From the NCBI GenBank assembly GCA_019246575.1, contig JAFAQG010000576.1, positions 1 to 14,039 of the forward strand: DNA of 14,039 nucleotides, read 5' to 3'. Of the stretch, positions 7,444 through 14,039 are shown piece after piece (positions within the stretch are counted from its first letter, which is position 1; each line of letters opens with the position of its first letter). Source of the DNA: Acidobacteriaceae bacterium (GTDB lineage: Bacteria > Acidobacteriota > Terriglobia > Bryobacterales > Bryobacteraceae). The translations under genes were made by a program, and so were the position numbers. The notes beneath the pieces are model-generated. The model was not told the origin of the DNA and made no database searches. It was given only the letters and a program-made list of their open reading frames with translations.

Positions 7444-8805
7444 ATGAGCTCGACAGCAGAAGATCTCGTCGTAAGCGTGCCGCCATCGCAAGGCACAGCG
7501 CTCGGCAAAGTGATTGCCCATGCAAGAGAAATGCTCTTGCTTTTCAGATCGGATTTTGGCACTAAAGTTACTCAAACTTACGCAACACAGGTGATAAAAA
7601 TAGCAATCGGCATTGTGACGAGCATTCTAATGGCACGAGCTCTCGGTCCCGAGGGGCGCGGCCTGTTCGCGGTCGCAGGCGCAATTGGCGCTCTCGGGGT
7701 CCAGTTCTCTTGCATGGGCCTTCAGACATCGAACATCTACTTTGTTGCGCGTGACCGAAAATCCTTACCTTACTTGATTGGCAACAGCTTTGCTGTAAGT
7801 TTAGGGTTTGGCGGAGCACTGGTTGCAATACTTTCAGTCCTTTTCGGATTTTTCCCAAAGCTAATCTCGATCAACGGTGTTACTTTAGGGCTTGCTTTAC
7901 TTTCCATACCTCTCGGACTTGCTTATAATCTAATTGCAAACCTGTTGCTCGGCTTACAGGAAGTACGCAGGTTTAACCTCATCGAGCTCGTGTATCGCGG
8001 CGCCCCCGCGGTTCTACTTATCCCCCTGATGCTGATGCACATAGCAACTCCGGCAACGGTTCTGGGAAGCTGTATTGCAGCCGTGGTGGTTGGCGCACTT
8101 TGGGGTTACAAATGTCTGCAGACACATTTGTCGGAGCGCCCACACGTATCCTGGCAGGCGTTTCGGCAGAATCTCGGCTATGGATTGCGAGCATACTGGA
8201 CAACACTATTTTCTTTTCTGGTTCTCCGAGCGGATTTGTTGCTGGTGCAAAAAATACTTGGAGCGGAACAAGCAGGCTATTATTCCCTTGCGTCCACAAT
8301 CGCGGACATGGTGATGCTCCTGCCCGTCGCGATCGGAACGATTCTCTTTCCAGTGTTGTCCGCGCAATTCGATGACGGGAAGAAGTTAGACATGATTAAA
8401 AAGTCATCGGGAGCAGCGGCAGCGGCGATGCTGCCGGTGCTCGCCCTCGCTGCTCTTCTGTCGCGGCCGCTCATTAAGCTCGCGTTTGGGTCGGCATTCT
8501 TGCCCGCCGCGCCCGCATTCGTGCTGCTCACACCCGGCATCTTCTTTCTCTCCATCCATTGCATCGCCGTCCAATTTCTGAACAGTATTGGTTATCCGAA
8601 GATCGTTGTCGTCATCTGGGCTGCATCCCTGGGCATTAACGTCGCCACTAATTGTTGGGCAATCCCGCATTTCGGAATTGCGGGTGCTTCGGTCGTGTCT
8701 TCGGGATCTTACTTCCTCGCGACAGCACTTGTGCTTAGTGTCATCTACCGTTACGACCGCAAACTTCCCGCTAAGTTGAGCTTTACATCTGGAGTCACCG
8801 CATGA
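7444..8805 (+). CDS. Wzx-type oligosaccharide flippase
   Basis: 453 residues, very hydrophobic, with about 12-14 predicted membrane helices by eye starting near residue 45. Characteristic flippase sequences are present: ILMARALGPEGRGLFAV (61-77), and GAEQAGYYSLASTIADMV followed by LLPVAIGTILFPVLSAQF (about 273-310). Family members move undecaprenyl-linked repeat units across the inner membrane. AGGAAG (7430-7435) lies eight bases before ATG 7444, supporting this start, although the first 30 residues are not family-like and Met30 (7531) is an in-frame alternative with a poorly spaced Shine-Dalgarno. The stop overlaps the next start (ATGA, 8802-8805). The first half has clearly lower GC than its neighbours (26/60 at 7741-7800, 26/60 at 7861-7920) while 8401-8460 has 41/60. 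Confidence 0.9.
   Translation: MSSTAEDLVVSVPPSQGTALGKVIAHAREMLLLFRSDFGTKVTQTYATQVIKIAIGIVTSILMARALGPEGRGLFAVAGAIGALGVQFSCMGLQTSNIYFVARDRKSLPYLIGNSFAVSLGFGGALVAILSVLFGFFPKLISINGVTLGLALLSIPLGLAYNLIANLLLGLQEVRRFNLIELVYRGAPAVLLIPLMLMHIATPATVLGSCIAAVVVGALWGYKCLQTHLSERPHVSWQAFRQNLGYGLRAYWTTLFSFLVLRADLLLVQKILGAEQAGYYSLASTIADMVMLLPVAIGTILFPVLSAQFDDGKKLDMIKKSSGAAAAAMLPVLALAALLSRPLIKLAFGSAFLPAAPAFVLLTPGIFFLSIHCIAVQFLNSIGYPKIVVVIWAASLGINVATNCWAIPHFGIAGASVVSSGSYFLATALVLSVIYRYDRKLPAKLSFTSGVTA
7522..7544 (+). terminator. Possible intragenic terminator-like hairpin in the flippase gene
   Basis: A perfect 7-bp inverted repeat (GCAAGAG, 7522-7528, and CTCTTGC, 7534-7540) with loop AAATG is followed directly by TTTT. 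It lies about 80 bases inside the flippase gene. The stem is short and the T run only four bases, so it would be at best a weak terminator or attenuator; translating ribosomes would also mask it. It may be chance. Confidence 0.25.
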
Positions 8806-10511
8806 GTAACTCGCATTGCGTTCTATCGAATTATCCGCTATCAGCCGATTTTCGAAGAAAGTTAGAAGAAACAAAGGGCGCAGCCCCAAATTATCTGAGC
8901 ATGCCGGAGCTCCGGACCCTGCCGCCGTTGAAGATGGTCGAGCGGCTCCGCGATCTCGGCGCGCAGTCTCTAAGCATTCCAGTGGAGGACGAGAACACGC
9001 GCGTCATACTTCCGCTGCTCAAGATCCTGGCGGGCATCTCCGACGCAAGAACGATTGAGGTCGTCAATCCGGATTTAAGCAGCGAGCGGATAACGAGGTG
9101 GAACAGTGTGCAATCAGCGCTCGCGCTGCTGAGTGCGTCAGGCGCGGGATACGCGTCCCTGCTCAGCAGCCGGTTTGAGCTCGCTTCTCTATTGAAAGCG
9201 CCCCGAATTGACGTCAAAGGGTCGGGCAGCAACAAAGCGCTTTACCTGAATGCAAATCTGTGGTTCGGCGTGAAAGCTGGCGGCTCTGTAGGGCATGTCG
9301 CGGGCGTTGCCAATGGATTGCTGAAGGCCGGATTTGGCGTTGATTTCGCGTCGGCTGGGCCCAATCGCATGGTCAGCGAACAGGCTGGTTACATTCCGCT
9401 TGTACCCGAGACGTTCGGTATGCCGTTCGAGACGAACTACTACCGATTTTCTCGCCATGTAGCATCAACGCTGGACGACCTCACGCGAACCCGTAACTAT
9501 TCCTTTATTTACCAACGAATGTCGGTCTGCAATTACAGCGGAGTCTTGCTCTCGCGACGACATCGCGTTCCGCTCATACTCGAGTACAACGGTTCCGAGG
9601 CATGGGTAGCAAAGAACTGGGGCCGCCCTCTGCGGTATCACGAAGAAGCGGAGATGGCCGAACGGGCCTGCCTCCGGCATGCGCACGCAGTTGTGACCAT
9701 CTCGGAGCCGCTCCGCGATGAACTCATCCAACGTGGAGTGGAGCCTCATCGCATCGTATGCTATCCCAACTGCATCGACCCGGAAGTCTTTGACCCGGAG
9801 CGCATATCCGCGCAGGAGCGCCGCGCAGTACGTCAACGTTACGGGATTGCGGATGATGCCCTTGTTGTCGAATTCATTGGTACCTTCGGCCAGTGGCACG
9901 GCGTAGACATGCTGGCGCAAGCGATCCGCAAGCTGGCGGAGCAAGAACCAGAGTGGCTGCGCCGCTACCGCGTGCACTTCCTGATCGTTGGAGACGGTCT
10001 CAAGATGCCTGTTGTCCGACAGACCTTAGGTTCCGATGCGTGCAACCCGTTTTACACCTTGACAGGTCTGGTTCAACAACAGGAGGCGCCGAAATATCTC
10101 GCTTCGGCAGACGTCTTCGTCTCTCCTCACGTCCCGAACAGCGACGGCAGCCGGTTTTTTGGGTCTCCAACCAAGCTGTTCGAATATATGGCCATGAGCA
10201 AAGCGATATTGGCCTCCGATCTCGATCAGATCGGTCAGGTTCTTGGGAACAGCATTCGAGTCTCTCCGGAACGGACCGATGTGCCCGGGGACGCAACCGG
10301 CCGGCTGGCCGTCCTCTTTCAGCCAGGCAATATAGATGGTCTGATCGCTGGACTCAAGATGCTCGTCGAGAACGAGCGGTGCCGGAAGGAATTAGGACAG
10401 AATGCCCGGCACGAAGCGCTGGCGCGCTACACCTGGGAGCACCATGTGAGAGTGATTTTGGACAAGATGTCCGAGCTGGCACTGCTAAGAGCTCCTGAAG
10501 CTGCAGCGTAA
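8802..10511 (+). CDS. Glycosyltransferase (GT4-like, GT-B fold) with N-terminal extension
   Basis: 569 residues. Residues from about 140 onward form a GT-B glycosyltransferase: an acceptor-side Rossmann domain (LYLNANLWFGVKAGGSVGHV, with a Gly-rich loop), LEYNGSEAWVAKNWG, then the donor-side domain with VEFIGTFGQWHGVDMLAQAI (about 355-375) and SPTKLFEYMAMSKAILASD (about 456-474), which is the conserved Lys...Glu segment that contacts the nucleotide-sugar in GT4 proteins. The C-terminal helix ends the domain as usual. The first roughly 135 residues are not part of the standard fold and I do not recognise them. The gene probably adds one sugar of the lipid-linked repeat unit; donor and linkage cannot be read from sequence. 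GGAG at 8791-8794 precedes the ATG by seven bases and the start overlaps the flippase stop, so the two are translationally coupled. It is the last gene before the terminator. Confidence 0.9.
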   Translation: MSNSHCVLSNYPLSADFRRKLEETKGAAPNYLSMPELRTLPPLKMVERLRDLGAQSLSIPVEDENTRVILPLLKILAGISDARTIEVVNPDLSSERITRWNSVQSALALLSASGAGYASLLSSRFELASLLKAPRIDVKGSGSNKALYLNANLWFGVKAGGSVGHVAGVANGLLKAGFGVDFASAGPNRMVSEQAGYIPLVPETFGMPFETNYYRFSRHVASTLDDLTRTRNYSFIYQRMSVCNYSGVLLSRRHRVPLILEYNGSEAWVAKNWGRPLRYHEEAEMAERACLRHAHAVVTISEPLRDELIQRGVEPHRIVCYPNCIDPEVFDPERISAQERRAVRQRYGIADDALVVEFIGTFGQWHGVDMLAQAIRKLAEQEPEWLRRYRVHFLIVGDGLKMPVVRQTLGSDACNPFYTLTGLVQQQEAPKYLASADVFVSPHVPNSDGSRFFGSPTKLFEYMAMSKAILASDLDQIGQVLGNSIRVSPERTDVPGDATGRLAVLFQPGNIDGLIAGLKMLVENERCRKELGQNARHEALARYTWEHHVRVILDKMSELALLRAPEAAA

Positions 10512-10536
10512 TCGGGAACTCTCATTTAGGGAAATG

Positions 10537-10562
10537 AAGGAGGGCCGTTTTCGGCCCTCCTT
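10537..10562 (+). terminator. Rho-independent-like terminator between convergent genes
   Basis: A perfect 11-bp stem (AAGGAGGGCCG at 10537-10547 pairing with CGGCCCTCCTT at 10552-10562) closes a TTTT loop; 25 bases separate it from the glycosyltransferase stop. The stem's own TT plus one more T give a short T run, so it is strong in the stem and weak in the tail. It sits two bases beyond the stop of the opposing methyltransferase gene and, being symmetric, may stop transcription from both sides, although the other strand has no T run. Confidence 0.8.
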
Positions 10563-10564
10563 TG

Positions 10565-11278
10565 CTATTCCGGTTTCCGGAACGTAGCCAGCAGAATCAC
10601 TCTGAGATCCGCAAGAGCTTCAGTCGAACTGATGAGACGTTCGTAAGCGACTCCCATCAGATATGCCAGCGGATTCCAACGCAAGTATTCCGGACGACCT
10701 TCGAACGTTCGAATCGAAATGGCTTCCAGACCCGATTCTGTTGCAAGCCTGTAAAGCTTGCGGCGCGAATTTGCACGATATTGAGTGGGGAAGATATCCT
10801 CCGGGTCGTTTCCTTGAGACTTGTGGAACCAGCGATGGAAGCGGTAAGGCGTTAACGACGAAATCAACGGTACATAGTGGAACCGATTTGGAGTCTTGGC
10901 TGCAAATACGCCACCCTTTTTCAGCACGCGCTTAATTTCCACAAATGCTGCGCAGGGGTCGGGCAGATGCTCCAACACGTTGTTGCAAATAACAACATCG
11001 AAGTATTCATCCGGCCAAGGTATGTTCTCCGCAGTTCCGACCTTTGCAGAATCCAAGAACGGATTTTCAAGCACTTCAGAGGTGGGATCGAGCCCACAGG
11101 CCTCGTCTACCAAGCCGGAAAAGTTCATCTGCGGCACAGCTCCGCGGCCTGCTCCCAGGTCCAATAACCGATGCCCGGGGCGAAGAAAGCGCAGAACTGC
11201 GTCTCGAAACAGGGTGTCGTCCCATCTACCCTCCAGATCAGGGTAAAACGTTCGTGCTAGCTGACAAACAGTGCTCAT
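10565..11278 (-). CDS. Class I SAM-dependent methyltransferase (Methyltransf_11-like)
   Basis: 237 residues. The SAM-binding motif I is LLDLGAGRG (38-46), the acidic residue after strand beta2 is in CGLDPTSEV (61-69), TAENIPWPDEYFDVV (82-96) matches motif II/III and NNVLEHLPDP (99-108) is the typical post-II segment; KKGGVFAAKTPN (120-131) follows. The remaining C-terminal 105 residues (with RWNPLAYLMGVAYERL) are probably a substrate-specific region. The likely role is methylation of a sugar or a lipid-linked intermediate of this locus, inferred only from location; the sequence does not give the acceptor. Its ATG (11276-11278) has no clear Shine-Dalgarno. It is the only - strand gene between the two + strand parts of the locus, transcribed away from the polymerase candidate and toward the glycosyltransferase. 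Confidence 0.88.
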   Translation of the reverse strand: MSTVCQLARTFYPDLEGRWDDTLFRDAVLRFLRPGHRLLDLGAGRGAVPQMNFSGLVDEACGLDPTSEVLENPFLDSAKVGTAENIPWPDEYFDVVICNNVLEHLPDPCAAFVEIKRVLKKGGVFAAKTPNRFHYVPLISSLTPYRFHRWFHKSQGNDPEDIFPTQYRANSRRKLYRLATESGLEAISIRTFEGRPEYLRWNPLAYLMGVAYERLISSTEALADLRVILLATFRKPE

Positions 11279-11336
11279 TCAATGTATCCGTCGTAAGATT
11301 TTGGGCTAAGGTCCAACACTTACCTAGTGCGGGCCA
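11279..11336. promoter_or_regulatory. Divergent intergenic region, methyltransferase / polymerase candidate
   Basis: 58 bases separate two divergent starts, so promoters in both directions must lie here or inside the neighbouring genes. On the + strand TAAGAT (11294-11299) resembles a -10 box but has no convincing -35 partner; on the - strand a TTGGAC (revcomp of 11309-11314) lacks a good -10 at proper spacing. I see no clear operator palindrome. The location is the evidence; the boxes are not. Confidence 0.35.
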
Positions 11337-12680
11337 ATGGACATTTATTTCTGGGTAATGATCGGCTGTTCCGTTGCGAGCTTCTGGGCCGTGTTCCGGT
11401 ATTGCGATATCCGAGTGCGGACGCCGTTCTTCGTTTATACGATCTCGTACATCGTGACAACGGTTCTGGGCGCGACCTACATCGGTCTGACTGACGCCGG
11501 TCCACTATGGCGGCTCTTCGATCTCACGATAGATGTGTCACCGATCACCCAAACCAAGGGATTCCTCTACTGGTTTCTGCTGTATGGCCCGCTATTTGTG
11601 CCGACACTGGTGCTTCTTGGCTGTTCTAGGAGACGTTACGTAGCGACTGCATCTCATGGATCAAGGCAGCGGCCGCAGATTACTGTCGACGCATTCTCGT
11701 TTACCGTCGTCCTATCTGTCATATCCGTGTTTTGCCTCGGAGAATTGGCTCGGCATAATGGGCTGACGAATATATCGGCCTCCCTTGCTTCGTCGGGCGA
11801 TTACCAGTCTCTGATTACCGCCCGGAGTTCGATGATGACCCAGCTCAGCGGCCATTTCTATGGTTTTGTCTATGTGGGATTTCCTGCGCTATCCGTAATT
11901 GCACTCTTTCAATGGCGGCGCATGCGCAACACGCTTTGGTGTGGTCTGTTCGGCATTTCCGTGGTTGCAGTCGTTTATTTTACGCTTGCAACTGTTCAAA
12001 AAAGTCCTCTTTTCGTCTACATGCTTGGAATCTTCCTGGCCCTGGTGACGATTGGTGCGCTCCGCATTTGGGTTATTCCGGTGATTGCTGGAACCGGCAT
12101 GCTCGTGCTAACGGCATTGCAAACGGTATTTCTGGGGGACTGGAGCACGCTGCAATCGTTGTCTCTCATCATCTTCCGTATGGCGAGCAGCTATCCATTT
12201 TTCGTAAATCTTTATCCGAAGCACATACCGTATCTTCCCCTGAATTTCGGATTCGGTCTGTTAGGGTGGGGAACAACCCTCGACATGAATATTCGTGTGT
12301 TCGACTATATGTACCCGGATATTTTCTGGGTACAGGGGCACGCCGCAGCTCCCGCGCATATCTGCGCGTTCGCTCAAGGGGGAATCGCGCCCGCGCTGCT
12401 CGTGATGTTGCTGATCGGGGGTGCGATCGTTTTCGTTGGGAGGCTTCGCTCGCGTGTTGCCAATTCGCCTGTTTTGTTCGGCGTTTACATTCAGGGCCTG
12501 ATCGCTCTTTACTTCCTGACACAAGTTTCTCTTCGCGGCGCACTGCTTGAATCTTACGGTTTACTGTACGCAGTCCTTCCTGTAGCCGCATTGATGGGAG
12601 TCAGAGGAGTAATCGTTTTGGCGGTTGCTCGTATTCGGGAGCACCTAACGACGAATACGAGCCTCGTTCGTACGGTCTAG
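11337..12680 (+). CDS. Polytopic membrane protein, probable Wzy-type O-antigen/EPS polymerase
   Basis: 447 residues with about 11 hydrophobic segments by eye (roughly 3-20, 30-51, 76-95, 119-136, 174-192, 199-218, 225-242, 246-266, 352-373, 385-404, 413-431). A large loop of about 80 residues between the eighth and ninth helices holds PLNFGFGLLGWG and GHAAAPAHICAFAQGG, the arrangement typical of Wzy polymerases, which have one large periplasmic loop and little sequence conservation. The family call rests on topology and on the flippase and chain-length genes nearby. It could instead be an O-antigen ligase or an uncharacterised membrane protein. ATG 11337 is the first start after an in-frame TAG at 11325, but no Shine-Dalgarno is visible, so translation may be weak or the start may be ATG 11358. 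It is transcribed apart from the main operon. Confidence 0.68.
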   Translation: MDIYFWVMIGCSVASFWAVFRYCDIRVRTPFFVYTISYIVTTVLGATYIGLTDAGPLWRLFDLTIDVSPITQTKGFLYWFLLYGPLFVPTLVLLGCSRRRYVATASHGSRQRPQITVDAFSFTVVLSVISVFCLGELARHNGLTNISASLASSGDYQSLITARSSMMTQLSGHFYGFVYVGFPALSVIALFQWRRMRNTLWCGLFGISVVAVVYFTLATVQKSPLFVYMLGIFLALVTIGALRIWVIPVIAGTGMLVLTALQTVFLGDWSTLQSLSLIIFRMASSYPFFVNLYPKHIPYLPLNFGFGLLGWGTTLDMNIRVFDYMYPDIFWVQGHAAAPAHICAFAQGGIAPALLVMLLIGGAIVFVGRLRSRVANSPVLFGVYIQGLIALYFLTQVSLRGALLESYGLLYAVLPVAALMGVRGVIVLAVARIREHLTTNTSLVRTV

Positions 12681-12726
12681 TGCTGTGGACCGGCGAGCGG
12701 CACCCGCAGCCGCTTAGAACAGCACT
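12679..12726. terminator. Two-tier inverted repeat at a convergent gene junction
   Basis: An outer 8-bp arm (AGTGCTGT at 12679-12686 and ACAGCACT at 12719-12726) and an inner 6-bp arm (AGCGGC at 12696-12701 and GCCGCT at 12709-12714) are separated by unpaired bases. It covers the stops of both convergent genes (TAG to 12680, TAA complement at 12714-12716). No T run follows on either side, so it may be a bidirectional transcription-blocking or mRNA-end-protecting hairpin and not a classic terminator. Confidence 0.45.
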
Positions 12727-14039
12727 CGCTTGAATTGATATACCTGCAGACCTGACGCTTCGGAGGTCCGCCAGCTTCCGGGTAGCGCTATACCAACGGA
12801 CCACAGAGTGTTATTTGACGGCGTTAGATGGATGACTCCGTTTGCGGTTTGAATGTCGATGCTATCGGTGAAATTTGCGAAATGAAACAAGTACACTCCC
12901 GCGGTGCCTTGGACACCAGCAAGGTCCTCCTCGTTCAAGAAAGCTAAGGGCGAATTTTGGGTCGGTAGCGTCGGTGATCCGTTCGTCGGATCAATGCCTG
13001 TGCCACCCGCGGGATAGTAGTTCAGATAAACCGTGACCGGATCAAGATAGTATCCGCGCATGTAGGAATCGCCGGAGGACGTCACAAAGAGCGGCTGAAT
13101 CGCGCCGTAATTGCCCGAAGCAACGTAGCTGCTGATCTGCTCGACAGATTGTCCGGTCTGGGAAGTGGGATCGAAATAGATGACGCCAAAAGTGGCATCA
13201 GCGACCGACCAGACACCGTGAACGGCGTCGAAATATTCCGTCGTCGTATGGGACTCCGTACCCGTTCCCGTAAGAGTAACGAATCGAATCCGGGCCGGTA
13301 TGCCTTCCTGCGCCAACACTTGTGCCAGTGTGAGAGCATAGTTCAGGCAGGTGGCCTGCGTGCGCCCCATCCCCGTAACGTTCTGAGCCAAAAGACTGCC
13401 CGCAACGGGCACATTGTCGATACCTGCCATGCTGCGGACGGAGGCGGTTGCCTGTTCTACAGTCGAGAGCAGGTCCTGTCCGATGAGCATATTGGTGTTC
13501 TGGCTCTGAATCTGTGAACGCGTTTGGAAAGTGGCGTCCGAATGATGCCACCTGTTGTTCGCATACGTCCAAACGCGAGCATAGTAGGTCTGATTGGGAA
13601 GGAGCCCAAACGGCTGTGCAGACGTGCTTGGTGATAGTCCACTTTCAAACACGTCGCGCGCTCCCAAAGTTGTGCCGACATACAGGAGATAGCCGTTGGG
13701 ATGGGCACCGAGAGGCGGTCCCCACGTAAAGCTTCCGAATGGATTGACATCGGTCTGACCGTCGGTTGGATACGTGAAGGTCGCTGCTCCCGTACCGGTT
13801 GTAAAGGTCGTATCAACGTAACTCCAACTATTGTTGATTTTCGTTAAAAGCCGGAGATAATATGTTTCATTCGGCTGCAGATTCGAAGGCCAAACCGTGG
13901 TCAGTAGCGTCTCGCCGCTCTCGTAAACATCTTTCGCGCCGATGCTCGTTCCAACGTAGAGGTAGTACGCTTGCGCACCTGCGACCGAGGTCCACGATAC
14001 GGAAGTTGCGGGATCGATATTCGTGCTGCGGTCCAAGGG
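12714..14039 (-). CDS. Fn3-like repeats plus transglutaminase-like domain protein (N-terminus off window)
   Basis: About 441 residues are visible; the frame stays open to the right edge, so the N-terminus and any signal peptide are missing. Numbering from the TTG at 14036, residues 1-81 and 87-172 are two similar beta-rich repeats (YVGTSIGAKDVYESGE and YVGTTLGARDVFESG; LQPNETYYLR and LLPNQTYYAR), probably fibronectin-III-like. Residues 220-285 resemble a transglutaminase/papain-like core: ATCLNYALTLAQVL (Cys230), GIPARIRFVTL, ESHTTTEYFD (His263), GVWSVADATFG (Asp280). The C-terminal 70 residues look beta-rich (YLFHFANF, VIHLTPSNN). The composition (many Thr, Ser, Asn, Gly, Tyr; only one Cys) fits an exported protein. 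Activity could be a cysteine protease, amidase, cross-linker or an inactive fold. It may belong to the locus as a surface protein, or be an unrelated neighbour. Confidence 0.72.
   Translation of the reverse strand, partial: PLDRSTNIDPATSVSWTSVAGAQAYYLYVGTSIGAKDVYESGETLLTTVWPSNLQPNETYYLRLLTKINNSWSYVDTTFTTGTGAATFTYPTDGQTDVNPFGSFTWGPPLGAHPNGYLLYVGTTLGARDVFESGLSPSTSAQPFGLLPNQTYYARVWTYANNRWHHSDATFQTRSQIQSQNTNMLIGQDLLSTVEQATASVRSMAGIDNVPVAGSLLAQNVTGMGRTQATCLNYALTLAQVLAQEGIPARIRFVTLTGTGTESHTTTEYFDAVHGVWSVADATFGVIYFDPTSQTGQSVEQISSYVASGNYGAIQPLFVTSSGDSYMRGYYLDPVTVYLNYYPAGGTGIDPTNGSPTLPTQNSPLAFLNEEDLAGVQGTAGVYLFHFANFTDSIDIQTANGVIHLTPSNNTLWSVGIALPGSWRTSEASGLQVYQFKRVLF
13521..14036 (-). repeat. Two tandem fibronectin-III-like repeat units
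   Basis: Two units of about 82-86 residues (13794-14036 and 13521-13778) share the pattern NP/DP..S.W, YLLYVGT..GA.DV.ESG, L.PN.TYY.R, N..W...D.TF. The alignment is visible by eye at the protein level; the DNA has diverged, so this is an old duplication. More units probably lie beyond the right edge. Confidence 0.7.

Noticed and set aside
9893..10498. A 201-residue open frame inside the glycosyltransferase gene
   Set aside because: Arg/Ser/Gly-rich low-quality protein in a shifted frame of a clear GT; typical shadow of GC-rich coding sequence.
11912..12550. A 212-residue frame inside the polymerase candidate
   Set aside because: Polar, His/Arg/Ser-rich and without domains, while the other frame gives clear membrane helices.
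14034..14036. TTG at 14036 as the start of the transglutaminase-like gene
   Set aside because: It falls at the beginning of a repeat unit that matches the next one, and the frame continues to the edge; the codon is most likely an internal Leu.
1..14039. CRISPR arrays, transposases, tRNA or rRNA genes
   Set aside because: No regularly spaced direct repeats, no transposase-like protein, no terminal inverted repeats with target duplications and no tRNA-like cloverleaf were noticed.

Overview
The window is part of a bacterial extracellular or capsular polysaccharide locus of the Wzx/Wzy type, followed on its right edge by a convergent gene for a probable surface or secreted protein. GC content is moderately high. 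Gene order and protein style (Wzz-like protein, two-domain oxidoreductase, amidotransferase, heparinase-like lyase, flippase, glycosyltransferase, polymerase) fit a Gram-negative soil or environmental bacterium. Acidobacteriota is my best guess from the general look of the proteins, but nothing in the window proves the phylum.

Layout, left to right. Positions 3-10511 hold six genes on the + strand that read as one operon: the 3' part of a chain-length determinant (Wzz/GumC-like), an MDR + Gfo/Idh/MocA two-domain oxidoreductase, a glutamine-dependent asparagine-synthase-like amidotransferase, a heparinase II/III-like polysaccharide lyase, a Wzx-type flippase and a family-4-like glycosyltransferase with an unusual N-terminal extension. 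Spacing is tight: 72, 41, 5 and 12 bases, then a 4-base ATGA overlap. A strong hairpin terminator at 10537-10562 closes the run. A SAM-dependent methyltransferase lies on the - strand (10565-11278). Diverging from it across 58 bases is a + strand polytopic membrane protein that is the best Wzy polymerase candidate (11337-12680). Converging on that gene is a - strand gene (12714 to the right edge) for tandem fibronectin-III-like repeats, a transglutaminase-like Cys/His/Asp domain and a beta-rich C-terminus.

How the genes could work together (inference): the oxidoreductase and amidotransferase modify a nucleotide-activated sugar, possibly oxidation and then amidation of a uronic acid. The glycosyltransferase helps build the repeat unit, Wzx flips it, the Wzy candidate polymerises it and the Wzz-like protein sets length. 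The lyase would trim or clear uronic-acid-containing polymer, and the methyltransferase may add a methyl group. The initiating sugar-phosphate transferase, outer-membrane exporter, tyrosine kinase and most glycosyltransferases are not here, so the locus extends beyond the left edge or elsewhere in the genome.

No rRNA, tRNA, CRISPR array, insertion sequence or phage gene was seen. No stretch over 300 bases lacks a gene.
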